Source: Polynucleobacter sp.
GTDB taxonomy: Bacteria > Pseudomonadota > Gammaproteobacteria > Burkholderiales > Burkholderiaceae
Reading direction: 5' to 3'
Assembly (NCBI GenBank): GCA_030696845.1
Contig: JAUYRJ010000042.1
Span: 1 to 38,397, forward strand
Length of the DNA stretch: 38,397 nucleotides
The stretch's first letter is position 1. Every line of letters starts with the position of its first letter. The notes below the pieces were generated by a model that saw only the letters and a program-made list of their open reading frames with translations, did no database searches and was not told where the DNA came from. Below are positions 14,168 through 21,098 of the stretch, piece by piece. Both the position numbers and the translations under genes were made by a program.

Positions 14168-15898
14168 ATGTCATTAAATCGTCGTGAGTTTATGCAGGCC
14201 TTGGCTTTTGCTTCGGCCGGCGGAATGAGTTTGCAATCCAATTTTACGAGCGCGCAAAGCGCGGCGCAGAAGTTTTATGATTTGCCAAAATTTGGTAATG
14301 TCCATCTCCTGCATTTCACCGACTGCCATGCGCAGTTATTGCCCATCTACTTTCGCGAACCCAATGTGAACCTGGGTATTGGCGCGCAAAAAGGCAAAGA
14401 ACCGCATTTGGTGGGCGAATATTTTTTAAAGGCAAATGGAATTAAGCCCGGAACGCGTGATGCGCATGCATTTACATACCTAGACTTTGCTGCTGCCGCA
14501 CAGAATTACGGCAAGATGGGCGGCTTTGCGCACATGTCCACTTTGGTCAAGCAGCTCAAAGCAACGCGACCAGGCGCTTTATTACTGGATGGCGGTGATA
14601 CATGGCAAGGGTCCGGCACATCGCTCTGGACTAATGGTCAGGATATGGTTGATGCAGCGCTCAATTTGGGTGTTGACATTATGACAGCCCATTGGGAGAT
14701 GACTTTAGGTGAAAAACGCGTCATGGAAATCGTGCAAAAGGATTTTCAGGGCAAAGTGTCGTTCATAGCTCAAAATATTAAAACAGCGGACTTTGGTGAT
14801 TCCGTATTTAGTCCGTATGTGATCCGCAATATGAATGGGATTTCAGTTGCGATCATTGGACAGGCGTTTCCATACACGCCGATTGCAAATCCACGTTATT
14901 TCACGCCCGACTGGACCTTCGGTATTCAAGAAGAGAATCTGCAAAAGATGATCGATGAGGTTAAAGGTAAAGGTGCTAAGGTAGTTGTATTGCTTTCGCA
15001 TAACGGCATGGATGTGGATTTAAAGATGGCTTCTCGCGTACGCGGTTTAGATGCCATTATGGGAGGGCACACTCACGACGGCGTTCCTATTCCGGTAAAG
15101 GTAAAAAATGCGGGGGGTGTTACCCTTGTGACTAACGCTGGATCAAACGGAAAATTTTTAGGAGTGTTGGACTTTGATGTAAAGGGCGGCAAGGCGGTTG
15201 ATTTCCGCTATAAGTTATTACCGATTTTTTCCAACCTCTTGCCTGCTGACCAGGGCATGACGCAGCTCATTCAAAAAATGCGCGCGCCTTACGAGACGAA
15301 GTTGGCAGAAAAGTTAGCTGTTACTGAAGGTACTTTGTATCGCCGAGGCAACTTTAATGGCAGTTTTGACCAAGTGATTTTGGATGGCTTAATGGCGCAG
15401 AAGAATGCGGAGATCGCATTCTCTCCGGGCTTCCGGTGGGGGACGAGTTTGTTGCCAGGTCAGCCCATTACGATGGAGCACTTACTTGATCAAACCGCGA
15501 TTACGTATCCGTACACTACGGTAACGAATATGACCGGGGAGACGATCAAAACTATTCTTGAGGATGTGGCTGATAATTTATTCAATCCAGATCCATATTA
15601 CCAACAAGGTGGGGATATGGTTCGAGTGGGTGGTTTGCAATACACGATTGATCCTGCTGGCAGCATGGGTAGTCGCATTTCTGAGATGCGCCTAAATGGA
15701 AAGCTGATCGATGCGAGCAAGACCTACCGCGTTGCAGGCTGGGCACCGGTTAGCGAAGAGGCTAAGAATGCTGGCGGCGAGCCGATTTGGGATGTGATTG
15801 CACGCCACTTGAGGGATGTGAAAACCGTGAAAGCCGTCAAACTCAATGAGCCGGTGATTAAAGGTGTTGCTGGTAATCCCGGCATGGCCCCCGTGTAA
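14168..15898 (+). CDS. soxB: Thiosulfohydrolase SoxB
   Basis: Periplasmic enzyme of 576 residues, related to 5'-nucleotidases, that cuts sulfate from SoxY-bound sulfonate groups using a di-manganese centre. Metal motifs visible are 'HFTDCHAQLLP' (about 50-60), 'LLLDGGDTWQGSG' (139-151), 'AHWEMTLG' and 'IMGGHTHDGVP' (about 297-307). The Tat signal has R5-R6 in 'LNRREFMQALAFA'. The C-terminal half is the 5'-nucleotidase substrate domain. SoxB is the standard marker gene of the Sox pathway. It starts just after the hairpin at 14127-14150 with a modest AGGA ribosome site. Confidence 0.96.
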   Translation: MSLNRREFMQALAFASAGGMSLQSNFTSAQSAAQKFYDLPKFGNVHLLHFTDCHAQLLPIYFREPNVNLGIGAQKGKEPHLVGEYFLKANGIKPGTRDAHAFTYLDFAAAAQNYGKMGGFAHMSTLVKQLKATRPGALLLDGGDTWQGSGTSLWTNGQDMVDAALNLGVDIMTAHWEMTLGEKRVMEIVQKDFQGKVSFIAQNIKTADFGDSVFSPYVIRNMNGISVAIIGQAFPYTPIANPRYFTPDWTFGIQEENLQKMIDEVKGKGAKVVVLLSHNGMDVDLKMASRVRGLDAIMGGHTHDGVPIPVKVKNAGGVTLVTNAGSNGKFLGVLDFDVKGGKAVDFRYKLLPIFSNLLPADQGMTQLIQKMRAPYETKLAEKLAVTEGTLYRRGNFNGSFDQVILDGLMAQKNAEIAFSPGFRWGTSLLPGQPITMEHLLDQTAITYPYTTVTNMTGETIKTILEDVADNLFNPDPYYQQGGDMVRVGGLQYTIDPAGSMGSRISEMRLNGKLIDASKTYRVAGWAPVSEEAKNAGGEPIWDVIARHLRDVKTVKAVKLNEPVIKGVAGNPGMAPV

Positions 15899-15925
15899 CT
15901 GCAACCCATATTGAAAGACTTACGA

Positions 15926-16363
15926 ATGAATCGCCTTATTAAAGCCCTAAGTTATGCATTCCTTGGTATTGGTCTGTTGGTGGGTGCTGTGCCAGCCACA
16001 CTTGCCCAAACTCAGGTGGTTTATCACATCGATGATGCGCAGGCTCAAGGCTTAAAAGGATTGCGTAATATTCGCAATCATTTGGATGTTTCTCCAGACA
16101 CTAAAATCACTGTAGTAACCCATGCTAACGGGGTTGATATTTTGATGGATGGCGGTAAGGACACCAAAAATAATGTGGAATACGCTCCGCTGGTTGGTGC
16201 ATTAAAGTCCCGCGGCGTTCGTTTTGAGGTGTGTGAGATTACGCTGAAAAATCGTAATCTCAAAAAAGACCAGTTCACCATGGATGCGGATTTCACCCCG
16301 TCGGGCGTAGTGCGTATCGCGGATTTGCAATACAAAAATAATTTTGCCTATATTCGCCCATAG
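15926..16363 (+). CDS. Exported DsrE-like protein
   Basis: A 145-residue protein with a Sec signal (cut after 'TLA', about residue 27) and a DsrE/DsrF-like fold: 'VVYHIDD', 'ITVVTHANGVDILM', 'GVRFEVCEITLKNR'. The single mature cysteine C103 is in the position that carries sulfur in DsrE proteins. DsrE-like proteins are sulfur-transfer proteins or chaperones; exported ones occur in sox clusters and their task is not established. A TTG at 15911 in frame was rejected as start because ATG 15926 begins a normal signal peptide. It follows soxB by 27 bp. Its exact partner is unknown. Confidence 0.8.
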   Translation: MNRLIKALSYAFLGIGLLVGAVPATLAQTQVVYHIDDAQAQGLKGLRNIRNHLDVSPDTKITVVTHANGVDILMDGGKDTKNNVEYAPLVGALKSRGVRFEVCEITLKNRNLKKDQFTMDADFTPSGVVRIADLQYKNNFAYIRP

Positions 16364-16405
16364 TCAGGCGCGTGAGGTTCACGGTGAGAGCAAATTAACA
16401 CTGCA

Positions 16406-17377
16406 ATGCGTTTTATATATTATTTCTTACGATTCGCTGGCGCATTAGTCGGCTCTACATTCCTTGCCACGGGCTTTGCACAGGCACAAGCTTCTGCCAA
16501 GGCGCTTGATTCCGTGCAAATGAGAGCGATTCAAGTGGCGCCCAATACCTACTTTGTTCAGGGCGTGCCTGAAATGGGTAGCCGTGAGAATCAAAATTTC
16601 ATCTCGAATGCGGGTTTTGTTGTTACGCCTAAAGGGGTATTGGTCATTGATGCATTAGGATCCCCAATTCTTGCGCAAAAGCTCATTCAAGAAATTAAAA
16701 AAATAACGAATCAAAAAATTGTTGCGGTCGTGTTGACTCACTACCATGCTGATCACGTTTATGGTTTGCAAGAATTTAAACGCGTTGGGGCCACCATTTA
16801 CGCGCAAAATGAAGGCATTAATTACCTTGCATCTGAAACTGCCAAACAGCGTTTAATTGCCTCAAGGGTTGATTTTGCACCGTGGGTAAATGATAAAACC
16901 CGCTTAGTCGGCGCGGATGTTTGGATAGATAAAAACAAAACAATTAATATTGGCGGCACTGAATTTTTGATCAGTCGAGTAGGGCCTGCGCATGCACCAG
17001 AAGACTTGATTGTGTATGTACCCTCTGAAAAAGTGCTTTTTGCAGGTGATTTGGTCTTTCGGGGACGCATCCCGTTTGTTGGCAATGCCGACAGTCGGGG
17101 CTGGGTTGATGCCTTAAATGAGATTGAGAAGCTCAATCCGAAAATCATTGTTCCGGGTCATGGCGGATATTCCACCAATCCGGCCCAAGATATCCAGTTC
17201 ACCCGAAACTATTTGACTTATTTGCGTGAAATGATGGGTCCAGCCGCGCGCGACTTAGATCCCTTTGAGGAGGCCTACGCCAAGGCCGATTGGTCTGAAT
17301 ATGACGGAATGCCCCTATTTCGGGCTGCTAACCGCATGAATGCGTACAACGTTTACCTCTCGATTCAGTCGGAATAA
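16406..17377 (+). CDS. Exported metallo-beta-lactamase-fold hydrolase (SoxH-like)
   Basis: A 323-residue protein with a Sec signal (cut after 'FAQA', about residue 28) and a full MBL metal site: T111-H112-Y-H114-A-D116-H117, a histidine in 'GPAHAPEDLI', an aspartate in 'FAGDLVF' and a histidine in 'PGHGGYS'. It resembles SoxH and the quinoprotein-relay MBL proteins found near sox and methanol-oxidation genes. SoxH is not needed for thiosulfate oxidation in Paracoccus and its substrate is unknown; a periplasmic thiol, thioester or persulfide is plausible. It differs from the cytoplasmic dioxygenase at 5528. The start has only a weak GTGAGAG ribosome site. Confidence 0.82.
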   Translation: MRFIYYFLRFAGALVGSTFLATGFAQAQASAKALDSVQMRAIQVAPNTYFVQGVPEMGSRENQNFISNAGFVVTPKGVLVIDALGSPILAQKLIQEIKKITNQKIVAVVLTHYHADHVYGLQEFKRVGATIYAQNEGINYLASETAKQRLIASRVDFAPWVNDKTRLVGADVWIDKNKTINIGGTEFLISRVGPAHAPEDLIVYVPSEKVLFAGDLVFRGRIPFVGNADSRGWVDALNEIEKLNPKIIVPGHGGYSTNPAQDIQFTRNYLTYLREMMGPAARDLDPFEEAYAKADWSEYDGMPLFRAANRMNAYNVYLSIQSE

Positions 17378-17449
17378 GGCAACTTTTCCCGTGGGGCCTT
17401 AAAATAGAGTAGTTGTTGTATTTACCGCTATTTTGAGTCGAGGTTCCCC

Positions 17450-17767
17450 ATGAAACGTACCCTAAGTGCTGTTGTGTTGGCTTGCCTAGTTCAGTTCATT
17501 ACTTTTGGTAATGTTATTGCTGCTCCTAATATCAATAATGGTAAGGCAATCGATCAAGCCAAGTGTTACGCTTGCCACGCTAAAAAAACGGGTTTTGGGA
17601 ATGGAGACATGATTTACACCCGGTCCGACCGTAAGGTTAAAGATTTTGCTCGTTTAAAAGCGATGGTGGCAATGTGTAATACGGAGCTCCGCTTGGATCT
17701 TTTTCCAGAGGATGAGGCCGATGTAACCGCCTACCTCAATAAACAGTTTTATAAATTTAATCCGTAG
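17450..17767 (+). CDS. Small periplasmic mono-haem cytochrome c
   Basis: A 105-residue protein with a Sec signal (cut after 'VIA', about residue 24) and one haem site, C39-Y-A-C42-H43. A further cysteine, C76 in 'MVAMCNTELRLDLFPEDEADVTAYL', lies where a distal ligand might be expected; no typical distal methionine context is seen apart from M54, M72 and M75. The layout resembles small cytochromes of the SHP type, where ligand-binding haem proteins have a Cys pair or Asn near this position, but I cannot assign it. Position after soxH-like suggests an electron acceptor for a Sox step or for a sulfur reaction. The ribosome site is GAGG. Confidence 0.75.
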   Translation: MKRTLSAVVLACLVQFITFGNVIAAPNINNGKAIDQAKCYACHAKKTGFGNGDMIYTRSDRKVKDFARLKAMVAMCNTELRLDLFPEDEADVTAYLNKQFYKFNP

Positions 17768-17789
17768 TCTTTTTAAGAAATAGTTCAGC

Positions 17790-18911
17790 ATGGATTCAGC
17801 AGCAATTGCCTCTTTAGGCAAATTAGTTTTATGGTCAACCTTTGGCATCACATTAGTGCTGGGCGCACTGATGCAAAAAACGGGATTTTGTACCATGGGG
17901 GCGGTTTCTGATGCCTTCATTATGTCGAATTGGACGCGCCTTAGGCAGTGGTCTCTTGCGATTGGTGTAGCAATATTAGGCGTTGCGCTAATGGCCTTTT
18001 TCGGTCTGATTGACACCTCTAAATCCATCTATACTGGTAGTCGTGTTTTATACCTTTCGGCATTTGTTGGTAGCGTGTTATTCGGTATTGGCATGGTATT
18101 AGCCTCTGGATGCGGCAGCAAGACCTTGGTTCGAATTGGTGGTGGCAATTTAAAATCGGTCATTGTTTTTTTAGTTTTAGGTCTGAGTGCATACATGACA
18201 ATGCGTGGGTTTTTGGGCGTAATTCGAGTGAACACCTTAGATACCGTATTTTTCACCACGGGAACTAATCAGGACTTGCCGAGTATTCTTGCGGCGCAAA
18301 CATCGATTGCCAAACCCATTTTGCAACTGCTGCTGGGTTTATTGATTGGTGGTGCTTTTATTCTCTATGCGTTGCTGCAAAAAACATTTTGGACCTTTGA
18401 AAATCTACTGGCCGGTATTGGCATTGGTCTAGGCATTTGCGCTATCTGGTGGGTATCGGGTTCGCTTGGGTATGTGGCTGAAGACCCCAATACCTTGGAA
18501 GAGGTGTTTTTATTAACTAACACCGGTCGCATGGAAAGTTTGTCCTTTGTGGCTCCGTACGCATTCACATTGGATTGGTTGATGCTCTATAGCGATACTT
18601 CAAAGGTGTTAACGATTGGCATCGTCGCCGTCGCCGGCATCATTACCGGCTCAGCCATTAGCGCCATTTTGAGTAAAAATTTTCGTTGGGAGTCCTTTCG
18701 GAATGCCGAGGATACTGGCAACCATTTGCTCGGTGGAGTATTGATGGGCTTTGGCGGAATTACCGCTATGGGCTGTACAGTAGGTCAGGGTTTGACGGGG
18801 ATTTCTACCTTGGCATTGACATCGTTTATTGCCTTGCCCGGCTTTATCTTGGGCGCCTATCTTTCCTTGCTGTATCTGCAATGGCGTTTGGCCCCCAACC
18901 CATGTCAGTAG
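17790..18911 (+). CDS. tsuA: YeeE/YedE-family thiosulfate transporter (TsuA-like)
   Basis: Inner-membrane protein of 373 residues with about nine hydrophobic segments and the duplicated DUF395 fold. Three cysteines lie in the conserved spots C34 ('MQKTGFCTMGA'), C108 ('LASGCGSKTLVRIGGGN') and C329 ('AMGCTVGQGLTG'). In TsuA proteins these line the pore and relay thiosulfate by S-S contacts. It is probably a thiosulfate importer placed with the sox genes; import of another sulfane-sulfur compound is possible. The gap before it is only 22 bp, so it belongs to the sox run. A weak hairpin follows. Confidence 0.85.
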   Translation: MDSAAIASLGKLVLWSTFGITLVLGALMQKTGFCTMGAVSDAFIMSNWTRLRQWSLAIGVAILGVALMAFFGLIDTSKSIYTGSRVLYLSAFVGSVLFGIGMVLASGCGSKTLVRIGGGNLKSVIVFLVLGLSAYMTMRGFLGVIRVNTLDTVFFTTGTNQDLPSILAAQTSIAKPILQLLLGLLIGGAFILYALLQKTFWTFENLLAGIGIGLGICAIWWVSGSLGYVAEDPNTLEEVFLLTNTGRMESLSFVAPYAFTLDWLMLYSDTSKVLTIGIVAVAGIITGSAISAILSKNFRWESFRNAEDTGNHLLGGVLMGFGGITAMGCTVGQGLTGISTLALTSFIALPGFILGAYLSLLYLQWRLAPNPCQ

Positions 18912-18933
18912 TTGTCTGAGGGGCGCATTGGTC

Positions 18934-18960
18934 GATCTTCGGTGGTTTGGCAAGATCTTT
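18934..18960 (+). terminator. Weak hairpin after the TsuA-like gene
   Basis: A 6-bp stem GATCTT/AAGATC with a 12-base loop, followed by TTT. It lies just ahead of operator 2, where a stop of the upstream sox transcript would help keep the pmp genes under their own control. The long loop makes it a weak call. Confidence 0.3.
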
Positions 18961-19000
18961 ACATTATATATTTAAATATAATGTTATAGTAATGCTATAT
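18961..19000 (+). promoter_or_regulatory. Operator/promoter 2: second BigR-type site, ahead of pmpA
   Basis: Perfect palindrome TATATTTAAATATA at 18967-18980 and extended -10 TGT-TATAGT at 18982-18990. Bases 18963-18992 match 5494-5523 at 28 of 30 positions. The expected start site is near 18997, giving a leader of about 58 bases before the ATG at 19055. The -10 and palindrome have the same spacing as in site 1, so a repressor bound here would shut the promoter in the same way. Confidence 0.75.
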
Positions 19001-19054
19001 ACCGTTTCTGCATAACCTCTTCAGAAACCATTTCTATTTTATTGGAGCAATTAA

Positions 19055-19489
19055 ATGCAAATAGATTGGACCGCTTTTACACCTGGCCCCGCCTTATTTG
19101 GCGGCATCATTCTAGGCTTGGCTGCAGCACTTTACATTCATTTTCATGGCCGCATTTTGGGTATCAGTGGCATTGTAGGCGGCATCTTTCGTTTTCAAAA
19201 GGGCGACTCGCTCTGGAGACTATGTTTTGTTGCGGGTTTATTGACTGCGCCTTTTTGGGCTGGTTTTTTATTTGCGATGTATCCCATTCAGTATATTGAA
19301 GCAGAGTGGTTCGCTCTTATAGCCGCTGGCCTGCTGGTAGGCTTTGGTGCGCATTACGGATCCGGATGTACTAGCGGTCATGGAATTTGTGGTTTGTCAC
19401 GCCTATCCCCAAGATCGTTGGTAGCAACATTGTCATTTATGGGCGCTGGATTTTTGACAGTGTTTCTAATTAGGCATGTTTTATCATGA
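19055..19489 (+). CDS. pmpA: Half-size YeeE/YedE membrane protein (PmpA-like)
   Basis: A 144-residue membrane protein with four hydrophobic segments, equal to one half of a YeeE/YedE transporter. The hallmark is 'GFGAHYGSGCTSGHGICGLSRLSPRS' at about 97-120, with C105 and C112. PmpA and PmpB type proteins are encoded next to BigR/PigS-controlled persulfide genes in other proteobacteria and are thought to carry sulfane sulfur or persulfide across the inner membrane, acting as a pair. It overlaps pmpB by 4 bp (ATGA). A TTGGAG ribosome site precedes the start. Confidence 0.85.
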   Translation: MQIDWTAFTPGPALFGGIILGLAAALYIHFHGRILGISGIVGGIFRFQKGDSLWRLCFVAGLLTAPFWAGFLFAMYPIQYIEAEWFALIAAGLLVGFGAHYGSGCTSGHGICGLSRLSPRSLVATLSFMGAGFLTVFLIRHVLS

Positions 19490-19920
19490 TGCGCAAATCC
19501 TTTGGGCTTTTGAGCCATTATCTTATTGGCGTGTTATTTGGGCTGGGCCTCTTAGTCTCGGGTATGAGTAACCCAGCCAAGATTCTCGCTTTTTTGGACT
19601 TGGCTGGTGCGTGGGATCCATCGCTTATCTTCGTAATGGGTGGGGCGGTATTGGTCGGTCTCCTTGCTTTTTATGTGGCCAAGAAGCGTACCCAAAGCTT
19701 TTTTGGCGACGCCTTACAGATGCCAACGCGTCGCGATATTGACCACCGCCTAGTACTTGGTAGTGTTCTGTTTGGATTGGGCTGGGGCATTGCGGGTTTT
19801 TGTCCAGGACCCGCCTTAGTTGCGCTTGGTAGTGGCCATGCGAAGGCCTTGGTATTTGTATTAGCAATGCTGGTAGGTATGGCGGTTTGTGAATGGTTTT
19901 TTAGCGGCAATAAAAAATAG
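19486..19920 (+). CDS. pmpB: Half-size YeeE/YedE membrane protein (PmpB-like)
   Basis: A 144-residue membrane protein with four hydrophobic segments. It has 'GLGLLVSGMSNPAKILAFLDLAGAWDPSL' near the start and 'GLGWGIAGFCPGPALVALG' near the end, with C106 as the likely sulfur-contact cysteine. It completes the two-half transporter with PmpA; the 4-bp overlap suggests coupled translation. Two ATG codons (19486 and 19489) follow each other, either of which may be used. The DUF442 gene follows about 50 bp downstream. Confidence 0.85.
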   Translation: MMRKSFGLLSHYLIGVLFGLGLLVSGMSNPAKILAFLDLAGAWDPSLIFVMGGAVLVGLLAFYVAKKRTQSFFGDALQMPTRRDIDHRLVLGSVLFGLGWGIAGFCPGPALVALGSGHAKALVFVLAMLVGMAVCEWFFSGNKK

Positions 19921-19969
19921 CCTGCTTTAGAATGGTGGCTTGTTTGAAGCCAATTCGCACGAGGAAATA

Positions 19970-20314
19970 ATGAGTATCGCAATTACTTGCCACAACCCCA
20001 CATTTGGTACAGCCGGTCAAATTGATCCGTCCCAGCTGACGGAAATCGCTGCTCAGGGCTACAAAAGCGTCATCAACAACCGTCCTGATGGCGAGGCAGG
20101 TCCAGGTCAGCCAAAAAACGCGGATATCGCAGCCCAAGCTGAGGCTTTGGGCTTGAATTACGCCTATTTGCCCGTGGTGCCTGGCGCAGTGACGCCGGCG
20201 CAAGTACAGGAAATGAATCGTTTACTAAAATCCATGCCAGAACCGATTTTGGCATTCTGCCGTTCTGGCGCCCGCTCAACCAATTTGTATCAATTGGCGC
20301 TCCAATTAGGCTAG
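19970..20314 (+). CDS. DUF442 / TIGR01244 phosphatase-like protein (detached Blh N-terminal domain)
   Basis: A 114-residue cytoplasmic protein of the DUF442 family, a tyrosine-phosphatase-like fold. The active loop is C97-R-S-G-A-R102-S-T, a C-x4-R variant close to the C-x5-R loop of phosphatases. In Blh proteins this domain is fused ahead of the persulfide dioxygenase domain; here it is a gene of its own, behind pmpAB and the same operator type. It may take part in sulfane-sulfur transfer like a rhodanese, or be a phosphatase; the substrate is unknown. ATG 19970 is chosen because GAGGAAA lies 6 bases upstream; the TTG 30 bases earlier lacks such a site. Confidence 0.82.
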   Translation: MSIAITCHNPTFGTAGQIDPSQLTEIAAQGYKSVINNRPDGEAGPGQPKNADIAAQAEALGLNYAYLPVVPGAVTPAQVQEMNRLLKSMPEPILAFCRSGARSTNLYQLALQLG

Positions 20315-20318
20315 TTCC

Positions 20319-20630
20319 ATGCCTAGCCTGCTGACACCATCCGAACTGGAGACGCGTCTTCAGGCTCTTCCTAGCTGGGGGATCGAGTTGTCTCCCGATC
20401 GTTTGGTGCGACGATTTACTTTTCCCGACTTTACAGTTGCATTCGCATTTATGACGGCCTGCGCCCTGCAGGCAGAAAAAATGGATCACCATCCTGATTG
20501 GTCGAATTGCTGGAACGCTGTTGATGTGCGCTTAAGTACGCATAGCGCTGGCGGTCTAACCGAACTCGATTTTGAATTGGCTTACGCCATGAATCAATTA
20601 GCGGATACTTTGCTTGGTCGTCTTTCTTAA
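20319..20630 (+). CDS. phhB: Pterin-4a-carbinolamine dehydratase (PhhB/DCoH family)
   Basis: A 103-residue protein with the family motif E-x3-H-H-P-x5-W in 'EKMDHHPDWSNCWN', followed by a histidine in 'LSTHSAGGL' and an aspartate in 'LTELDFELA'. The classical role is to dehydrate 4a-hydroxytetrahydrobiopterin during phenylalanine hydroxylation. Other family members track with molybdenum-cofactor enzymes instead. No phenylalanine hydroxylase is in view, while SoxC and MsrP are, so either role remains open. It starts 4 bp after the DUF442 stop and probably shares its transcript. Confidence 0.85.
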   Translation: MPSLLTPSELETRLQALPSWGIELSPDRLVRRFTFPDFTVAFAFMTACALQAEKMDHHPDWSNCWNAVDVRLSTHSAGGLTELDFELAYAMNQLADTLLGRLS

Positions 20631-20665
20631 TTCGGTTTCGTTTTTATTAAAACAAAGGCTAGTTG

Positions 20666-21097
20666 ATGCGCATTGATATTCCCGAGAATAAAAAACTCGT
20701 TCACGAAACCACCATTTCAATTCGGTGGGGTGATATGGATTCGTATCGACATATCAACAATACGGTTTACTTTCGCTATATGGAGCAAGCGCGTATTGAG
20801 TGGATTACCTCTTTAGGTTTTAGCTCCACTGCAGAAAAAGAAGCCATGCTAATGGTTAATGGTTTTTGTAATTTTTACAAACAAGCTAGCTACCCTGGTA
20901 ACTTATCCGTTAAAACCTATGTTGGCTCCATTGGTAATTCCAGTGTGGATATTTACAATACGATGGAATTGCTACCCATCAATCACGATGATGATCAGCT
21001 ACTTTGCGCTGCGGGTGGCGCAACCATGGTGTGGGTTGATCTTGAGCGCAATAAATCGATGCCTTGGCCTGAGGTGGTTTTGAAAGTGCTGCGTTAG
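20666..21097 (+). CDS. Acyl-CoA thioesterase, 4HBT hotdog fold
   Basis: Hotdog protein of 143 residues with the 4-hydroxybenzoyl-CoA thioesterase-like motif 'IRWGDMDSYRHINNTVYFRYMEQAR', where the first Asp of GDMDS is the usual catalytic acid. It hydrolyses an acyl-CoA of unknown chain. The in-frame TTG one codon ahead (20663) is not needed; ATG 20666 is used with AAAGG upstream. The stop codon is separated from the selU ATG by one base, so the two are coupled. Confidence 0.82.
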   Translation: MRIDIPENKKLVHETTISIRWGDMDSYRHINNTVYFRYMEQARIEWITSLGFSSTAEKEAMLMVNGFCNFYKQASYPGNLSVKTYVGSIGNSSVDIYNTMELLPINHDDDQLLCAAGGATMVWVDLERNKSMPWPEVVLKVLR

Positions 21098-21098
21098 T

